Origin: Xiphophorus maculatus
Lineage: Eukaryota > Chordata > Actinopteri > Cyprinodontiformes > Poeciliidae
DNA length: 64,000 nt
Direction: 5' to 3'
Assembly (NCBI RefSeq): GCF_002775205.1
Contig: NC_036453.1
Location: 31,225,213 to 31,289,212, forward strand
The notes under the pieces were generated by a model. It saw nothing but the letters and a program-made list of their open reading frames with translations, ran no database searches and was not told where the DNA came from. Each line of letters opens with the position of its first letter. Positions within the stretch are counted from its first letter, which is position 1. The position numbers and the translations under genes are program-made. Shown one piece after another: positions 60,501 through 64,000 of the stretch.

Positions 60501-63500
60501 GTAGCTCTTATAGGATAAGTCCCAGTTTTGGCAAACCTTTTGAAATCCATCCATTGTCTCAGTGGGTAGAATATGGGTCAGTAAGAGGACAGAAAACATT
60601 CATAGACAAACCCTTATGTACTTATTTTATCTTTTAATCTCCATTTGTTGTGTTTTTAGTACACAGGATGTAAGTTTATGTCTTTTCAAATGTTTAACTT
60701 ATAATTGAAACTTGTCCTGACTGTTCGTTTGCAAGTTGACTATGAATATTTTAAGGCAGGTTTAAGAAACTTTCATTTCAGGTAATGAACTTGACTACTA
60801 TTAGGCCTGTATTAGAGGCTATTAAAGACCAAACATTATGATTACATAATCAAATATTGGAAGAACTGCTTTAGTAACAGTTTGACCGAAGTTTAAAAAA
60901 TGTAAAACTCAACAAAAGGTAAATCTGAGGAAATAAACCCAATAAACCCAGACTTACATAAAGATAAAAAAGAAACAAAATAGAAAATCATAATATGTTT
61001 CAATATTTAAAACTATATCAACAAAGCCAATTTTACAGAAGTAGATTAAAATGAAGATATACACCGTTTTCCAAATTATTATGCAAATAGGATTTAAGTG
61101 TCATAAAGATTAAATTTGTTGTTGTGCTATTAAATTTATAGATGGTTTTGTGTGTCAGGGTCTTTGAATCACTATAATTAATTTCAGAGAGCTGAGTTGA
61201 TTAGTTTGTCTGCTGAGCTCAATTAAAGGAAATCTACTTAAGAAGGATGTTCCACATTATTAAGCAGGCCACAGGTTTCAAGCAGAAACTTTCCACAAAC
61301 TCAAAAGTTCAATGGATCAAGAATTGTGCAGGTGATATTAAAGAAGGTCCTGTGTTAACATGTAACTCAGTCTGAAGTTTTTGATTGAAATAGCTTTTGA
61401 TTTTAGTACATGTGACCACTTAATGCTGCAGATTCAAAGAATGACCGTTTGCAGTTCTTTATAATCCATAAAATGTTTAGAAAATCTGCTGTGCATAATA
61501 ATTTGGAAAAGTGCATTTTGAGTTTTTGATTTTTGAAAAAATACTGTTTTCATGGGGAATTAGATTTATACTGTAATAGTTCATGACTTGAAAATTATAC
61601 TGACCATCATTTGCATTGACCATTTAAGAAAATCTGAGAAAATATCACTTGCATAATAATTTTGAACACGGTGTAAGTCCCAGTATTATAAACTAGTTTA
61701 CATTATTATCTCAACCAATTGAAAGAAGCATTAACACTGACCACTGGGAATTAAGTCATAATAATGTAACTCAAACTGATTTAGATGTAATCATTAATAT
61801 TTACCTAAATGTCTCTAGGTGTTTATGGAGGATATGGCGGTGGTTATGGACCCAAACCCCCCAAAACAGGTGAGTACATTTTCTAAACCACCTTTCCTCT
61901 TCAGTTCTTAACTAAATGTGGTTGATGTATTTTTGTTACCATAGGTGGTGCTGGAACATCTCTTGGAGGAACGGGTTATGGGCCTGGAGGAACTGGATTT
62001 AGACCTGGGGGTGCAGGATTTGGACCTGGGGGTGCAGGATTTGGGCCTAGTGGTGGAGGAGTTGGACCAGGGGGTGCAGGATTTGGGCCTGGGGGTGCAG
62101 GATTTGGACCTAGTGGTGCAGGAGTTGGACCTGGGGGTGCAGGATTTGGGCCTAGTGGTGGAGGAGTTGGACCTGGGGGTGCAGGATTTGGGCCTGGGGG
62201 TGCAGGATTTGGACCTAGTGGTGCAGGAGTTGGACCTGGGGGTGCAGGATTTGGGCCTAGTGGTACAGGAGTTGGACCAGGGGGTGCAGGATTTGGGCCT
62301 AGTGGTGGAGGAGTTGGACCTGGGGGTGCAGGATTTGGGCCTAGTGGTGGAGGAGTTGGACCTGGGGGTGCAGGAGTTGGACCTGGTGGGACAGGAGTTG
62401 GACCTGGGGGTGCAGGATTTGGGCCTAGTGGTACAGGAGTTGGACCAGGGGGTGCAGGATTTGGGCCTAGTGGTGGAGGAGTTGGACCTGGGGGTGCAGG
62501 ATTTGGGCCTAGTGGTGGAGGAGTTGGACCTGGGGGTGCAGGAGTTGGACCTGGTGGGACAGGAGTTGGACCTGGTGGTGCAGGAGTTAGACCTGGTGGG
62601 ACAGGGGTTGGACCTGGTGGTGCAGGAGTTAGACCTGGTGGAACTCTTCCAGGCGGAGGTGATGAATAAATTATAATATATCCAACAATTTTCAAATGTT
62701 TGTCTATTGTGCCTTGCTAAAACGTTCATTATCCTTCTACTTGCACAGATTTTGTCATGTTACAACCACAAATCTTTATGTTTTTTATTGGAATTTTATT
62801 TATTAGTCAAACTAAGATTGGCACATATTTGTAAAGTGGAAGGAGCACACCATTTTAAAATTTGTTTTGAAACACAAACTTGAAAACTGATGTGCATGTG
62901 TATTCAGCCCCATTTGCTCTTCTTCCTTCACGTGTGACAAATTAATATTCTTTTAAATGACTTTTTTTTGGCTTTTTGAAAGTAGCTGGACAGGAAAATG
63001 GGTTATGAGAGGTGGGAAAACATGCAGCAAAGGTCAACAGGCCTTAAAAAACAGTATTTTAATTTTACTAAAATTCAGTAAACCTTTAAGGTTTAAAAAC
63101 AAAATGTCTGTTATTTGTCATATCGTGGCATTTTTTAATTCTAAATGCATAATGTGTTTTTCTATTAACTGCAAATTTTCTCTGCAGGTCCGATATTACC
63201 TCAGACTGGTGCAGGAGCTGGGGGAAAAAGTGGTGGTAAAGCATCGAAACAAGTTCCAGGTACATGCCGTATGAGCTCAATCAATCTGTTACAAAACCGT
63301 TACACAAAACCACCTCAAATTTATCACTATTTAATTTATTATTATTGACAATAATTTTTCCTTCAGATATTCTTAATGTAATTATGAATTACACAGGCAT
63401 TGGCGTACCGGGACTTTATCAGGGTGGATTTGTTCCAGGTCAAGGTGTGTTGTAGAGCTATATGTAACATAGAGTATCGTGTACTGCAGAGAAAAAAATA

Positions 63501-63907
63501 AATATTGGTCTTTCAATGTCCTCTGATAAGGTTTTGGAGGCCGAGGGGTTCTCCCTGGAGTAGTCACTGGATCTGGAGTTGGGCCTCAAACTGGTACGTA
63601 AATGTACTTTGGTTATAAACGATGTGAGAATTTGTTTTGGCACAACATACAAGTCCAACAATAAAACTTATCTTTTTGCAGGGACTGGAGTACTTGGTCA
63701 AGGCGGGGTAGGACAAGGAAGCAGTAAGTGTCTCAAGGTCTTAAAACTACAAGTTAATAAGTACAAATGTTACTAATTTGATTTCAAAATATAAATACTA
63801 GGTTCCCATTTATGTAATTCTGTATTTTGTCTTTCTCGTCATAGATGGTCGAGGACAAACATTATCTGGAGTTTTTCATGGTTACCCTCTAATATCACCA
63901 AAATCAG
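54507..63907 (+). CDS. eln: Elastin (tropoelastin), 5' part, at least 12 coding exons, continues past window
   Basis: Coding exons seen: 54507-54582, 56809-56946, 58448-58615, 58707-58727, 58808-59335, 61819-61869, 61945-62658, 63188-63259, 63397-63444, 63531-63593, 63682-63723, 63845-63907. Together 1984 bp, about 661 codons, open at the 3' end. All junctions are phase 1, an elastin hallmark. Exon 1 encodes a signal peptide (core [11 protein letters not shown]); exon 2 opens [12 protein letters not shown]. Gly/Val/Pro/Ala-rich exons alternate with short lysine exons: GGKPPKTG (58707-58727), GPKPPKTG (61819-61869) and [10 protein letters not shown] (63188-63259), the substrates for lysyl-oxidase cross-links. 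Tropoelastin is secreted and polymerises into elastic fibres of vessels and heart outflow. The exons at 58808 and 61945 are unusually large and repetitive. Teleosts have two elastin genes (a and b); which one this is cannot be told here. Extra small exons in introns 1, 2 and 5 could have been missed. Confidence 0.85.
56809..56946 (+). other. eln: Elastin exon 2, Gly/Ala/Thr-rich hydrophobic domain
   Basis: 138 bp, phase 1-1. It reads [18 protein letters not shown] then [20 protein letters not shown] and [12 protein letters not shown]-repeat exon right after the signal peptide, in place of the VPGAIPGG-type start of mammalian tropoelastin. Confidence 0.8.
57356..57540 (+). repeat. Possible tRNA-derived SINE in elastin intron 2
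   Basis: GGTTCGATTCCC at about 57412-57423 is a perfect RNA polymerase III B box (GGTTCGANTCC), preceded by a weak A-box-like stretch near GATGGTGGCGACGACTG. A C/G-rich body with TGTGTGTCACCCC follows. No A-rich tail or target duplication was identified. Confidence 0.45.
57833..57861. repeat. Perfect 11-bp hairpin in elastin intron 2
   Basis: CTGGAGGACAG and CTGTCCTCCAG flank a 7-nt loop; first of three adjoining inverted repeats. Confidence 0.85.
57868..57913. repeat. Overlapping, mutually exclusive hairpins in elastin intron 2
   Basis: TTCTGGGCAA (57868-57877) pairs with TTGCCCAGAA (57886-57895). Alternatively GGCAACTTGAAGGTT (57873-57887) pairs perfectly with AACCTTCAAGTTGCC (57899-57913). 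The arms overlap, so only one stem can form at a time. Confidence 0.85.
58808..59335 (+). repeat. eln: Pentapeptide-repeat elastin exon (GG[V/L]GP, 15-bp unit)
   Basis: One 528-bp exon. After a leader ([20 protein letters not shown]) it encodes 26 GG(V/L)GP units in blocks of 11, 9 and 6, separated by the heptad GGFGTHP; a first heptad GGFGTRP precedes block 1. Positions 58933-59088 and 59089-59244 are identical 156-bp tandem copies down to codon choice. VGPGG is a permuted analogue of the VPGVG elastic motif. Confidence 0.9.
61945..62658 (+). repeat. eln: Heptapeptide-repeat elastin exon ([14 protein letters not shown], 21-bp unit)
   Basis: One 714-bp exon, about 237 codons, almost wholly 7-residue units such as [21 protein letters not shown] and PGGTGVG. 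Higher-order copies: a 105-bp (five-unit) duplication starting at 62052 and 62157 with one base change, and a 168-bp (eight-unit) duplication starting at 62262 and 62430 that is identical over most of its length. The last units carry VRP in place of VGP. Confidence 0.9.
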
Positions 63908-64000
63908 GTACATCAGGACCTCTAAATGCAGAAAAACATTTCTATGAAAACAATAATACATGCAAAGGACATACTGAATAAACTAAATCTTTATTCAAAC

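Noticed and set aside
61908-62729. Frames of 273, 239 and 243 aa across the heptapeptide exon
   Set aside because: These arise from the 21-bp repeat being stop-free in other frames. Only the PGGAGFG frame joins to elastin exons in phase 1.

Overview
The window is nuclear DNA of a bony fish, most likely a percomorph teleost. All five recognisable genes are split by GT-AG introns, gene order matches the vertebrate MRPS17 / NIPSNAP2 / CCT6A / SUMF2 neighbourhood (human 7p11.2), and the spaces between genes are AT-rich and full of DNA-transposon-derived repeats typical of teleosts. Species cannot be settled from this sequence alone. Gene models below were built by hand from splice sites, reading phase and protein-family knowledge. 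Each of the four left-hand models closes without a frame break and has the expected family length.

Layout. Positions 1085-24302 hold four genes in tandem on the minus strand: MRPS17 (mitoribosome small subunit), NIPSNAP2 (mitochondrial matrix/mitophagy protein), CCT6A (zeta subunit of the cytosolic TRiC chaperonin) and SUMF2 (ER paralogue of the formylglycine-generating enzyme). They are housekeeping genes with 1.3-2.3 kb between them. PSPH, which lies between NIPSNAP2 and CCT6A in human, is absent here. Two CCT6A introns carry intact H/ACA snoRNA genes on the coding strand, with compensatory base changes between the copies, and a third intron carries a decayed copy.

Positions 24.7-54.5 kb form a gene desert of about 30 kb. 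It is built from hAT-like elements (one with 8-bp target-site duplications), fold-back MITEs, Tc1 remnants, a decayed RNase-H-bearing LINE, a TG microsatellite, and an unexplained duplicated block at 33.5 and 36.2 kb. Several short, perfect, miRNA-sized hairpins are scattered through it.

From 54507 to the right edge runs the 5' part of an elastin (tropoelastin) gene on the plus strand, cut off by the window end. Its twelve visible coding exons all join in phase 1, short lysine exons ([12 protein letters not shown]) are present, and two giant exons encode simple repeats of different period: 26 GG(V/L)GP pentapeptides at 58.8-59.3 kb, and 7-residue [14 protein letters not shown] units at 61.9-62.7 kb. 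Both show recent tandem duplications at DNA level. This locus and the snoRNAs are the most interesting parts of the window. I saw no sign of a prokaryotic-style system, CRISPR array or viral genome.
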